The translations under genes and the position numbers were made by a program. Under the pieces are notes generated by a model, which worked only from the letters and a program-made list of their open reading frames with translations, was not told the DNA's origin and did no database searches. From Streptosporangiaceae bacterium NEAU-GS5 (lineage in GTDB: Bacteria > Actinomycetota > Actinomycetes > Streptosporangiales > Streptosporangiaceae): DNA of 64,000 bases. Position 1 is the first letter of the stretch. Every line of letters starts with the position of its first letter. Shown one piece after another: positions 50,064-58,233 of the stretch. The stretch covers positions 310,001-374,000 of the forward strand of contig JAGFNW010000003.1 in the NCBI GenBank assembly GCA_017592665.1, read 5' to 3'.

Positions 50064-51217
50064 CAGCCGTTCACCTCGGTCACCTCGTCGTAGAGCCGGT
50101 CGAACAGGGCGGTGAGCTGGTCGTTGTCGCGGCCCGTGTCGGTCAGGTAGTCGCGGAACAGGTCACGTGGGCTGCGCACGGCGGTCGTCTCGGCCCGCCG
50201 GGCCCGCACGGGCCGGAACTGGGCGTCCAGCACGATGTCGAGGGCGCCCGGCAGGATCTCCCGGACGGCCTCGGCGAGGCCGGGGGCCGGCTTCTCGGCC
50301 ACCACGACCCGGAGCCAGGCATCGTCGAGACCATCGGCCATGGCACGCAGTTCTTCCAGCGAGCCGCGGACGGTCGCGAGCGTGCGCGCCGAGCCGATGG
50401 GGGCCTCGCGGACCACGGCCGGCCGCCCCGGCTCGACCGTCACGATCAGCGCGCCCGGCGTGTTGTGCTCCTCGCCGAAGTCGACCGCGACCGGTGACCC
50501 GCTGTACCAGATGGGGCAGGGGCCCGGCATCTGCTGCCGCCGGTGCAGGTGGCCGAGGGCCGCGTATTGCGTGGCGACGGGGAAGGCCGTGGCCTCGAAG
50601 TAGTAGGAGAAGATCGACTGCGCCTCGCGCTCGCCGCCGCCCATCTTCCCCCCGGGCAGCGTGCCGTGCGTGGTGACCAGATTGACCGTGCCGGTCGCGA
50701 AGCCGGAGGTGAGCGCGCCGATCAGGTCGCCGATGCGGGCCGCGTAGTCGCGGTTGTGCTCGGCCGGGGTGCCGGTGAGCACGTCGACCGCGCGGACCAC
50801 GTAGCGGTGGGACAGGAACGGCAGGGCCGCGAGCCGCACGTCTTCGCCGGACCTCGCGCGGAAGCTCAGCATGCCGCCCTGGTCGGGTCGCTTGAACGTG
50901 CCGATCACGTGGATGCCGAGCGCGCCGAGCACCGGCCGGAAGACCTCGAACAGCTGCGGGTTGTCGTGGTTTCCGGCGAGCACCACCACGTCGCGCCCGT
51001 CTTCGCGGAGCGCGAGCAGGGCGGGCATCACCACCGACTGCGCCTCCGGCGTGGGCGCCGAGGTGTCGAAGACGTCTCCGGCCACGACGACCGTGTCCAC
51101 ATCCTCGGCGCGCGCGAGCTCGACCAGCTCGCGAAGGACGGCACGGTGCTCGTCGATCCGCGAGTGGCCTTTGAGGACCTTGCCGACATGCCAGTCGGCC
51201 GTGTGCAGGATCTTCAT
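50063..51217 (-). CDS. sbcD: SbcD (Mre11-like) exonuclease
   Basis: The 384-residue calcineurin-like phosphoesterase has the metal motifs HTADWHVG, VVAGDVFD, GNHD and THGT, followed by a capping domain. It is the nuclease subunit of SbcCD. It lies 21 bases after the herA-like gene and overlaps sbcC, so the four genes form one operon. Confidence 0.95.
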   Translation of the reverse strand: MKILHTADWHVGKVLKGHSRIDEHRAVLRELVELARAEDVDTVVVAGDVFDTSAPTPEAQSVVMPALLALREDGRDVVVLAGNHDNPQLFEVFRPVLGALGIHVIGTFKRPDQGGMLSFRARSGEDVRLAALPFLSHRYVVRAVDVLTGTPAEHNRDYAARIGDLIGALTSGFATGTVNLVTTHGTLPGGKMGGGEREAQSIFSYYFEATAFPVATQYAALGHLHRRQQMPGPCPIWYSGSPVAVDFGEEHNTPGALIVTVEPGRPAVVREAPIGSARTLATVRGSLEELRAMADGLDDAWLRVVVAEKPAPGLAEAVREILPGALDIVLDAQFRPVRARRAETTAVRSPRDLFRDYLTDTGRDNDQLTALFDRLYDEVTEVNG

Positions 51218-51238
51218 GGGGAAGTGGGTCAGATCCTC

Positions 51239-52966
51239 TCAGAACGGGGGTATGTCGTCGTCGGCTCCGGGCAGGCCCGCGAACGGGTCGGCAGTCCTGG
51301 TGGCGGGCTCGATGGCCTCTCCCGGCCGGGTCGCCCACGCCGGGAACGGGAACGAGATGGCCAGCGGCACCGGGATCTCGGGCTGGGCCACGAACATGGT
51401 GCCGGGCTTGGCGATGGTGGCACGTTCCCGCGAGGCCGGGGGCAGCCAGCCGTATTCGGAGCGGGCCGCCTCGGCCGGATCGAGCCGCCCCGCGACCCGG
51501 ATCGCGCAGTTGGCGACGATGCGCCGCTCGACCTCGCTCGCGGTCTGCTGCGCGCCGATCAGGATGACGCCGAGAGAGCGGCCGCGCTCGGCCACGTCGA
51601 GCAGGATCTCCTTGATCGGCGAGTCGCCCTCGCGCGGCGCGTACTTGTTCAGCTCGTCGAGGACGACGAACAGCAGCGGCCGGGACGTGCCGGTGCTCTC
51701 TTTCCGGCCGAACTCGCCGCGCAGCACCACGCCGACCACGAACCGCTGCGCCCGCTCGGGCAGATTGTGCAGGTCGACGATGGTCACCTGGGCGTCGGAC
51801 GTGCGGATCGAATGCGGCCGCCCGGCCGGCAGATCGCCCCGGACGATCGGCGACAGCGGCCGCACGGCGCTGCGCAGCCGCCGCAGGAACGCGTTGACCG
51901 TGCCGAGCGGCACCGACGCGCCCGCCCAGACGCCGCGGGTGGCCTCGCTGGTGAGCTGCTCGTCGATGAGATCGACCATGTCCGGGAAGGTACGGCACGG
52001 CGCCGACATTTCCCCGTCGGGCAGTCGCACGGTCACCCCGCCACCGGCGATCGGCTGCGCCCACGACTGGAGGCGGGCCGCGACCTGGCCGACGAGAAGC
52101 GAATACTGCGCGCGCTCGTCGTCGGCGTCGGCGAAGACGAATCGCAGCAGCTCTTCCTGGCAGAACTCGGCCAGCGTCCAGTAGAAGGCGCCGACGCCGT
52201 GGGTGCGGGCCGCGACGTGGGGCACCCCGTTGGGGTCGTTCGGCCGGGGCGGCGCGAACACGTGCACGCTGCCGAACGGCTGGGCCGGCAGGTCGAGCCG
52301 GTCGTAGCCGTCCTTGGCCGCCGCGTCGAGCCGTACGTTGGCGTGGTCGAGGAAGAGCAGGTCCTCTCCCTTGACCGAGAAGATCAGCGCCTTGGTGTTG
52401 GCCGACTCCGCCCCGAGCACACCCGAATTGAAGATCGAATAGATGAGGAACGTGGCGAACGAGGTCTTGGTGGCCACGCCCGACACACCGGAGATCGACA
52501 CGTGCGCGCCGCGCGTGCCGTCGAGGAAGTCGAAGTTGGCATACATGGGCAGGCCGTCGCGGCCGAGCCCGATGGGGATCCGGCGATCCATGACGTCGAA
52601 GTAGAGCGCCTGGTCGCGGTCTGCCTCGCCGGCCCGATAGGCGGTCGCCCCGGGCAGCGGCGGGATGAAGACCTCCGGCTCGACCCGGGTCACCCTGACC
52701 TCGGCGCGCTCGGCCACGGCCGCCGGGAGGGAGCCGTCGGCGATGAGGAACACGTCGGAGTCGTAGCTGGCGCCCTCGTGGCTGGCCTCGACCGTGGTCA
52801 CCACGCCCGCCATCAGGACCTGGCCGACGTCGGGGACCTCGCGCCTGGTGACGACCACCTCGTCGAGCTGGAGGACCCGGCCCGGCTCGAGCGCCACCCA
52901 GAAGGACAGCGGCGACGCCGCCTGCGTCCCCAGGACCCGTCCGACCGATTCCCCTGACGTGCTCAT
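51239..52966 (-). CDS. herA: HerA-type hexameric DNA-translocase ATPase
   Basis: The 575-residue protein has an N-terminal beta-barrel (HAS-barrel-like), a P-loop region GVSGVATKTSFA (an unusual Walker A in which the residue before the Lys is Thr), Walker B LLFVVLDELNKYAP and the downstream HerA/FtsK-type segment VILIGAQQTASEVE. It probably forms a hexamer pumping DNA to the NurA nuclease. ATG 52966 (MSTSGESVGRVLG) gives the proper barrel start; the frame is open further upstream only antisense to other DNA. It is the first gene of the herA-sbcD-sbcC-nurA operon. Confidence 0.88.
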   Translation of the reverse strand: MSTSGESVGRVLGTQAASPLSFWVALEPGRVLQLDEVVVTRREVPDVGQVLMAGVVTTVEASHEGASYDSDVFLIADGSLPAAVAERAEVRVTRVEPEVFIPPLPGATAYRAGEADRDQALYFDVMDRRIPIGLGRDGLPMYANFDFLDGTRGAHVSISGVSGVATKTSFATFLIYSIFNSGVLGAESANTKALIFSVKGEDLLFLDHANVRLDAAAKDGYDRLDLPAQPFGSVHVFAPPRPNDPNGVPHVAARTHGVGAFYWTLAEFCQEELLRFVFADADDERAQYSLLVGQVAARLQSWAQPIAGGGVTVRLPDGEMSAPCRTFPDMVDLIDEQLTSEATRGVWAGASVPLGTVNAFLRRLRSAVRPLSPIVRGDLPAGRPHSIRTSDAQVTIVDLHNLPERAQRFVVGVVLRGEFGRKESTGTSRPLLFVVLDELNKYAPREGDSPIKEILLDVAERGRSLGVILIGAQQTASEVERRIVANCAIRVAGRLDPAEAARSEYGWLPPASRERATIAKPGTMFVAQPEIPVPLAISFPFPAWATRPGEAIEPATRTADPFAGLPGADDDIPPF

Positions 52967-53040
52967 GTCTGCCCTCTGTATCACAGGTCTCCCCACGTCT
53001 CCCGGTGAACGCGTGAGAACCATCAGTGTGTCAGGGGCTG

Positions 53041-54234
53041 CTAGATCTTTTTGACCCAGTCCGCGACGTCCTCGACAACGGCCTGGTCGACGTGGTGTGG
53101 CAGGCCGTATTCGGCCGGTGTCGACGGCCCCGAGCCGGAGAAGAAAAGGTGGTCGTCCGCGTCGTAGATCCGGATCGTCACGTCGGGCCGATGCCCGAGG
53201 CCCGCGCGCCAGAGCGGGAGGTCGTCCGCGGCCGTGACCTGGTAGTCGCGGCCGCCCTGCAGGATGAGCATCGGCAGGGCGAGCCGGGCCGCCGCCGCGA
53301 CCGGGTCGTAGCCGCGCACGTCGAGCCAGTACTCCCCCGGCAGCCCGAACGGCAGGTCTTCGGCCGGGGTGGCCGCCGACAGGCCCGGATGGCCGGCGTT
53401 GGCGGCCTGCCGTACGAGGACCTCGAGCACGGCGTCCGCATCGGGGCCGGGATTGAGCGCGGCGAGATGGCGCGCGACGCGCACGGCCGCCTCGCGCATC
53501 GGCTGGGCGTCCGCCGCCAGCAGGACCATCCCGGCCACCGCCGGCTCGGCCTCGGCCACACGCGGGGCGACCTTGCCGCCCATGCTGTGGCCTGCCAGGA
53601 CGATCGGGCCCATGCCTTCCCGCCGGAGCGACCGCACCGCGGCGACCGCGCGCGGCACGTACTCCTCCGTCATCGTCCTGCCGTACGGCGGCTTGTCGAA
53701 GCGGGCGACGGCGACGCCCCGGGAGGCCAGGCCCCAGGCCAGGTCTTTGAGCGGCTTGTTGGGCCCGGTGGTCCCGTCGCGGTCGAACGGCCCGCCGCCG
53801 CTCATCAGCACCACTCCCGGTCTGCGGCGCCGCCACCCGCGGGGCAGGCTCAGCGTGCCGTGCGTCACCTCGCGCTCGGAGAACTTCTTCGCGTTCGCGT
53901 ACGGCGGGGGCGTCCACGACGTGAGGGAAGGCGGCGCGAGCCGGAGCCCGCGCAGAAGACCCGCGTCGTCGACCGACATGATCACGGTGAGCCCGCCGCG
54001 CTCGCACGTCACGGGCACGCTCAGTCGCTCCAAGCCCGGCTCCATGGGCTCGCCGGCGGGCGCGCCCACGGCGGTGACCGGCCCGTTCTTGGCCATCTCG
54101 GTCACCCAGGCGCTTCGCAGGGTCTCGGCCGACACGACCGCGCGCAGCTGCGGCGCGAACAGCTTCTCGATCTCCGCGAAGCGCCCGTTGCGTGCCAGCT
54201 CGACGACGGACGTCGCGACCTCAACCTTTCTCAT
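53041..54234 (-). CDS. Alpha/beta hydrolase with N-terminal DUF3887-like domain
   Basis: Residues ~1-110 match the DUF3887 type (VVELARNGRFAEIEKLFAPQL). The remainder is an alpha/beta hydrolase with oxyanion MSGGGPFDRDG, nucleophile GHSMGG, acid in LQGGRDYQV and His in DADDHLFF. It is likely an esterase or peptidase of unknown substrate. The ATG 54234 lies inside a perfect palindrome, so repressor binding would block both transcription and the start site region. It is divergent from the HTH regulator. Confidence 0.88.
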   Translation of the reverse strand: MRKVEVATSVVELARNGRFAEIEKLFAPQLRAVVSAETLRSAWVTEMAKNGPVTAVGAPAGEPMEPGLERLSVPVTCERGGLTVIMSVDDAGLLRGLRLAPPSLTSWTPPPYANAKKFSEREVTHGTLSLPRGWRRRRPGVVLMSGGGPFDRDGTTGPNKPLKDLAWGLASRGVAVARFDKPPYGRTMTEEYVPRAVAAVRSLRREGMGPIVLAGHSMGGKVAPRVAEAEPAVAGMVLLAADAQPMREAAVRVARHLAALNPGPDADAVLEVLVRQAANAGHPGLSAATPAEDLPFGLPGEYWLDVRGYDPVAAAARLALPMLILQGGRDYQVTAADDLPLWRAGLGHRPDVTIRIYDADDHLFFSGSGPSTPAEYGLPHHVDQAVVEDVADWVKKI

Positions 54235-54247
54235 AGTTGAGAAAGGT
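54224..54247. promoter_or_regulatory. Perfect 24-bp palindromic operator over the hydrolase start codon
   Basis: ACCTTTCTCA and TGAGAAAGGT are exact inverted repeats around a TAGT centre. The site includes the ATG of the hydrolase gene and lies 24 bases before the divergent HTH gene, so one site can control both. Confidence 0.75.
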
Positions 54248-54270
54248 AGCATCTGTGAAATCGTAAGAGA

Positions 54271-54801
54271 ATGGACATGCTGGAGCTCTTGGCGCACCCC
54301 GTGCGGCTGCGGATCGTGCACGCCATGCGCGGGGATCGGCCTCTCACGACCTCCGAACTGTGCGCCCGGCTCCCCGACGTGTCGAAGGCCACCGTCTATC
54401 GGCACATCGACCACCTGGCCACGGGCGGAATCCTGGAGGTGGCCGAGGAACGCCGCGTCCGCGGGGCCGTGGAGCGCCTCTACCGCCTCCGCTACGACCG
54501 GGCGGCCATCGACCCCGACACCTTCCAGGCGCTGACCCCCGACGATCACCGCCACGGGTTCTCCGTCGCCATGACGGTCCTGCTCGCCGCGTTCAACGCC
54601 TATCTCGACCAGGACAAGGCCGACCCACCGGCCGACATGGTCGGCTATCGGCAGCACGCGCTCTGGCTGAGCCCGGACGAGCTGATCGAGCTGATCGGCG
54701 AGCTACGGGCGGCCATCGCGCCCCGCCTGGACAACCCGGCCACCCCGGAGCGGGGCCACTATCTGCTCAGCCCGATCCTGTTCCCCCTCGCCGAAGGCTG
54801 A
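54271..54801 (+). CDS. ArsR-like helix-turn-helix regulator
   Basis: The 176-residue protein starts with a winged-helix domain (MDMLELLAHPVRLRIVHAMR, then recognition helix VSKATVYRHIDHLAT) and a helical C-terminal domain (FSVAMTVLLAAFNAYLDQDK). It probably recognises the adjacent CTTTCTCA palindrome and controls itself and the divergent hydrolase. The ligand is unknown. ATG 54271 gives a normal start. Confidence 0.88.
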   Translation: MDMLELLAHPVRLRIVHAMRGDRPLTTSELCARLPDVSKATVYRHIDHLATGGILEVAEERRVRGAVERLYRLRYDRAAIDPDTFQALTPDDHRHGFSVAMTVLLAAFNAYLDQDKADPPADMVGYRQHALWLSPDELIELIGELRAAIAPRLDNPATPERGHYLLSPILFPLAEG

Positions 54802-54820
54802 CGCCCTGGCGGCACGCGGC

Positions 54821-55231
54821 TCAGGACTTGGTCTCGCCGTTGCGGACGGGGCGCGTGTAGAGCTTGGCGTAGCAGGCCGGAATGGCCGCGCCGTCGGCGT
54901 GGTCGCGGGCCCGGTAGGCGCTCGGAGTCTCGCCGACGAGCTCGGTGAAGCGCGAGCTGAACGATCCGAGCGAGGAACAGCCGACCGCGAAGCAGACCTC
55001 GGTCACGGTCATGTCGCCGCGCCGCAGCAGCGCCTTGGCCCGCTCGATGCGCCGGGTCATCAGATAGCTGTACGGCGTCTCGCCGAAGGCGGCGCGGAAG
55101 CTCCGGGAGAAGTGGCCGGCCGACATCAACGCGGCCCGCGCCAGCTTCTCCACGTCAAGTGGCTGCGCGTAGTCGCGATCCATGAGGTCGCGTGCGCGGC
55201 GCAGCAGCACGAGGTCCTCCTGTGTCACCAC
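54821..55231 (-). CDS. AraC-family regulator (HTH domain only)
   Basis: The 136-residue protein consists mainly of the double helix-turn-helix AraC domain (LARAALMSAGHFSRSFRAAF, then VTEVCFAVGCSSLGSFSSRF). It lacks a separate sensing domain apart from ~20 N-terminal residues, and ends in a short tail (DGAAIPACYAKLYT). GTG 55231 or 55228 are both plausible; a TATCCT box just upstream hints at a leaderless transcript. It follows the VOC gene by 13 bases, the common actinomycete VOC-AraC pairing. Confidence 0.88.
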   Translation of the reverse strand: MVTQEDLVLLRRARDLMDRDYAQPLDVEKLARAALMSAGHFSRSFRAAFGETPYSYLMTRRIERAKALLRRGDMTVTEVCFAVGCSSLGSFSSRFTELVGETPSAYRARDHADGAAIPACYAKLYTRPVRNGETKS

Positions 55232-55244
55232 ACCAGGATAGAAC

Positions 55245-55610
55245 CTAATTCTCCTGAAGAACCGAAATGATGTTTCCGGCCGGATCGCGGAACCAGGCGA
55301 TGAGCGGGCCGCCACCGCGGAACACACCGTCGTCGCCGACGCCCTCGAACTGCTCGAAGACCACTCCACGCGACTTCAGCTCGGCAATGGCGGCCTCGAT
55401 GTCGGGCACCGGGAAGTTGAGGATGGTGAAGGTGGCCGGCTCGTGGTTGGGCTTGGGGTAGATCAGCGTGTCGCGGCCGCCCGCGAGGTGCAGGTGCATC
55501 AACCCGTACTGCTCAGAGACGGGGATGCCGAGCGTCTCACCGTAGAACTTCATGGCGGCCGGGATGTCGTCGACGGAGAATCCACTGAATGCCTTGGTGT
55601 TCTCGAACAT
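55245..55610 (-). CDS. VOC-superfamily protein (glyoxalase-like)
   Basis: The 121-residue protein shows two beta-alpha-beta-beta-beta halves (FSGFSVDDIPAAMKFYGETL and FPVPDIEAAIAELKSRGV) and ends with WFRDPAGNIISVLQE. It could be a metal-dependent lyase, a dioxygenase-like enzyme or an antibiotic-binding protein. It is co-transcribed with the AraC-type gene. The AGGTAAG region before ATG 55610 can serve as RBS. Confidence 0.9.
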   Translation of the reverse strand: MFENTKAFSGFSVDDIPAAMKFYGETLGIPVSEQYGLMHLHLAGGRDTLIYPKPNHEPATFTILNFPVPDIEAAIAELKSRGVVFEQFEGVGDDGVFRGGGPLIAWFRDPAGNIISVLQEN

Positions 55611-55928
55611 GGCTGCTTACCTCCTGCCGGCCACACTACCCAGCACCCCCGACAGACACCCGGGGCCGCCGGGAAGACCGCACGCGAGGAGAGAGTGGCG
55701 GAGCCGGCGTGGGCGGCGGACTGGAGCTTGGCCCTCCGCGACTTTTGATGCGGTGGACCACCAGCGGACGCGCCGGGATTGTGGCGCGGAAACATCCCGT
55801 CGCCCACGCCGACCGCCGCGTCGCGGCCGCCTGCTTCGTTGCCGCGTACCAGGTACGGCCGCTCCCCTCGCACCGCAAATTACGGCCGCTCATCGAAACT
55901 TGCAATTACGCCAACCCGATTAAGATTG

Positions 55929-55956
55929 TTGAAGACTAAAATCCGCTGGATATAGC
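55929..55956 (+). promoter_or_regulatory. Probable promoter of the exosortase operon
   Basis: TTGAAG (55929-55934) and TATAGC (55951-55956) are spaced by 16 bases in an AT-rich stretch, placing a start near 55963 and leaving a ~95-base leader. GCTGGATAT overlaps the -10 side and recurs upstream of the sorted-protein gene. Confidence 0.5.
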
Positions 55957-55993
55957 GTGATTTGCCGGATGAAAGTTTCCATTCGCGCTGCCC

Positions 55994-56005
55994 CTGTGGG
56001 GTGAG
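55994..56005 (+). promoter_or_regulatory. Shared 12-bp motif, copy 1 (leader of xrtP)
   Basis: CTGTGGGGTGAG occurs here and again at 60192-60203, in front of the gene for the putative sorted protein. A chance 12-mer match on this scale is unlikely. It could be a binding site for the response regulator encoded in the locus. Confidence 0.45.
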
Positions 56006-56056
56006 CGGGCGCACGGCTGCCGGGCCACCCGGAGCGTCCGGGCTTACCTTCCGGCC

Positions 56057-56596
56057 ATGACCACACAGGCCACCCGAGGAAAGGTCGCCCGGCTCGCGCT
56101 GGTCGCCGCGCTGACCGCGCTCCTCGGCTTCACGCTCGGGGTGGACAGCCGGATCCGCGGCTGGGAAGCGCTTCTGTCCAGCGAGATCGTGTCGCTGGTG
56201 ACAAGGACGCACATCGGCGTCAACCCCTTTCTCGCCATCGTCTCCTTCCCACAGCCGAGCGGGCCGCGAACAGGGCTGCAGATCACTCCGGAGTGCACCT
56301 CAGCGTTCCTGGTGCTGCCCCTCCTGATCGTCACCGCGCTGATGACCTGGCTGCGCAAGCGCCTCACGTTCTGGCCGATCATCGGGTTGGCGGTGACCAC
56401 GGCCCTGCTGTTCGGCACCAACCAGATCCGCATCCTCACCGTGGTGCTGATGATCCGCGGGATGGGCTTCGAGGAGGGCTACTACTGGGGCCACACCATG
56501 GTCGGCTCGCTGATCAGCGTGTTCGGCATCGGGCTCAGCCTCGTCACCTACGTCATGTTCGCGATCCGCGGCGGGCGCCGGACGGGCGCCGCGTGA
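56057..56596 (+). CDS. xrtP: Exosortase, XrtP-like
   Basis: The 179-residue polytopic protein has the exosortase/archaeosortase catalytic triad in membrane context: Cys 80 in TPECTSAF, Arg 125 in NQIRIL and His 146 in WGHTMVG. Exosortases are transpeptidase-like enzymes that remove a C-terminal sorting signal after export. The short length and actinobacterial setting fit the group called exosortase P, recalled from memory. The next gene overlaps it by four bases. A secreted protein with a C-terminal Arg-rich sorting tail and an LPFTG mini-protein lie nearby. Confidence 0.85.
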   Translation: MTTQATRGKVARLALVAALTALLGFTLGVDSRIRGWEALLSSEIVSLVTRTHIGVNPFLAIVSFPQPSGPRTGLQITPECTSAFLVLPLLIVTALMTWLRKRLTFWPIIGLAVTTALLFGTNQIRILTVVLMIRGMGFEEGYYWGHTMVGSLISVFGIGLSLVTYVMFAIRGGRRTGAA

Positions 56597-57972
56597 TCGG
56601 GGGATTCGGCTACCTGCTCGGCCTCACCCAGGCGTTCGCGCTGGTCCTCAGCGTCTCGTTCCTGACGTACGTGATCACGATCCTGAGGCCGTACATCCGG
56701 CGAAAGCCCGACCGGGCCGGCGTGGCCGCGGACTTCGAGTGGCATGCCTTCATCCCGTGCCGCGACGAGGCGGCCGTGATCGGGGGCACGCTCGGCTATC
56801 TGCGCGCCACCTTCCCGAGCCTGCACCTCTGGGTGATCGACGACGACTCCGCCGACCGGACCGCCGAGATCGTCGAACGCCGCGGCGCCGGAGATCCGAT
56901 GATCCACCTGGTCCGGCGCCGCCTGCCGGACGCGCGGACCGGCAAGGGAGACGCGCTCAACGCCGCCTACGCGGCCCTGGACGACTGGCTGCCGACCGGC
57001 TGCGACCGGGCCCGCCGGATCGTCTGCGTGCTCGACGCCGACGGCCGGCCCGCGCCCAACATGCTCAACGTGTGCTCGGGGCCGCGGCTGTTCGCCGACC
57101 CCGCGATCGGCGCGGTCCAGATCGACGTGTGGATGATCAACCGCACCGACCCGAGGCCCCGGCCCGAGCTCGGCCGGCTGCGCAACTTCGCCGGCCGGCT
57201 CCTCGTCCGGATGCAGGACCTGGAGTTCCGCGGCCCGATCTCGGCCATCCAGCTGAGCCGGCGCCGCTGCGGCACGGTCGCGCTGGGCGGCAACGGGCAG
57301 CTGTCCCGGCTCAGCTCGCTCGACAAGATCGCCGGTACGCAGCGCGAACCGTGGGGCGGCTCGCTGCTGGAGGACTTCGAACTCGGCATCCAGCTGCTGC
57401 TGGCCGGGGAGCGCAACGAGTACACCCCGGACACCTGGGTCGAGCAGGAAGGGCTCGCCTCGTTCCGGCGGCTCATCACCCAGCGCACCCGCTGGGGGCA
57501 GGGCACCATGCAGTGCGCGAAATACCTGCCCGCCGTGTGGGCGTCGCGCAACTTCAGCGGCCTCGGCGCCCTGGAGGTGCTCTACTACCTGGCCCAGCCG
57601 TGGCTGCAGCTGCTCGGCACGCTCATCTACCCGATCCCGTTCACGCTGCTCGTGTGGCGGGTGATCAAGGATCCGGCCGGGATGCTGGCCTGGATGGGGG
57701 CGGGCGGCGGGGTGCTCTTCGCGACCTATGCGGCCTTCGGGGTGTTGCCGTTCCTCGTCTGGGGGCCGATCTACCGTCGCCGCTGCGACCCTGAGCTCTC
57801 GCTACCGGCCTCCTTCGCGTACGGCCTCGTGTACGCGATCTACATCTACAACTTCTACGTGACGTCCTGGCGGGCCGCATATCGGATCATCCGAGGGCGG
57901 AGCGGCTGGGCCAAGACGCGGCGCAACGACGAGCGCCACGTGCCCGGCCGGCCGATCGCCACCGAATCGTAG
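56593..57972 (+). CDS. Processive family 2 glycosyltransferase
   Basis: The 459-residue membrane GT2 has one N-terminal helix, the catalytic domain with VIDDDSADRT, VLDADGRPA (DxD), a catalytic ED in LLEDFELG and QRTRWGQG (the Q/RxxRW motif of processive synthases), then about four C-terminal helices. It resembles hyaluronan/poly-GlcNAc-type synthases and would make or attach a surface glycan. GTG 56593 overlaps the exosortase stop. The neighbouring UDP-GlcNAc 2-epimerase suggests a ManNAc-containing product, as an inference. Confidence 0.88.
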   Translation: MIGGFGYLLGLTQAFALVLSVSFLTYVITILRPYIRRKPDRAGVAADFEWHAFIPCRDEAAVIGGTLGYLRATFPSLHLWVIDDDSADRTAEIVERRGAGDPMIHLVRRRLPDARTGKGDALNAAYAALDDWLPTGCDRARRIVCVLDADGRPAPNMLNVCSGPRLFADPAIGAVQIDVWMINRTDPRPRPELGRLRNFAGRLLVRMQDLEFRGPISAIQLSRRRCGTVALGGNGQLSRLSSLDKIAGTQREPWGGSLLEDFELGIQLLLAGERNEYTPDTWVEQEGLASFRRLITQRTRWGQGTMQCAKYLPAVWASRNFSGLGALEVLYYLAQPWLQLLGTLIYPIPFTLLVWRVIKDPAGMLAWMGAGGGVLFATYAAFGVLPFLVWGPIYRRRCDPELSLPASFAYGLVYAIYIYNFYVTSWRAAYRIIRGRSGWAKTRRNDERHVPGRPIATES

Positions 57973-57986
57973 GAAGCCTCACATGC

Positions 57987-58017
57987 GAAAGGGCCCCGGC
58001 ACGGCCGGGGCCCTTTC
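57987..58017 (+). terminator. Terminator after the glycosyltransferase gene
   Basis: GAAAGGGCCCCGGC and GCCGGGGCCCTTTC form a perfect 14-bp stem with a 3-base ACG loop. It is the strongest hairpin in the window and sits between converging genes, so it can serve both strands. Confidence 0.9.
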
Positions 58018-58035
58018 CAAGGCTCGGGTCCACCC

Positions 58036-58188
58036 TCAGGTCGAATGGCGGAACCGGAGCGTCCGAACGAGCAGCATGCCGCCGATGATCAAGGCGGCCG
58101 CCACCGCGATGAGAATCATCAGCGGAAACCCCGTGAACGGCAGGCCCCTGCCGGGACCACCACCTCCGCCGCCCCATCCTCCGTACAT
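58036..58188 (-). CDS. 50-residue Gly-rich LPFTG mini-protein
   Basis: From ATG 58188, preceded by GGAGGTG, the protein reads MYGGWGGGGGGPGRG, then LPFTGF, one membrane helix (PLMILIAVAAALIIGGMLLV) and a basic tail (RTLRFRHST). This is a complete C-terminal sorting signal attached to almost nothing: no signal peptide and only ~15 residues before the motif. A longer frame from GTG 58218 adds ten residues. It may be a substrate, a regulator or an anchor for the exosortase or sortase system. It sits between the glycosyltransferase and epimerase genes. Confidence 0.72.
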   Translation of the reverse strand: MYGGWGGGGGGPGRGLPFTGFPLMILIAVAAALIIGGMLLVRTLRFRHST

Positions 58189-58233
58189 AGCACCTCCATG
58201 GTTCTCCTCCACACTCACACGGATCGCGGTGGA

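Larger units (their letters stand above)
55611..56056. other. 446-base intergenic region with AT-rich promoter area
   Basis: No gene can be supported here; short open frames have no proper start or codon pattern. The right half (about 55870-55980) is notably AT-rich for this genome and carries the probable exosortase promoter. An inverted repeat of moderate strength lies around 55660-55680. Confidence 0.5.
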
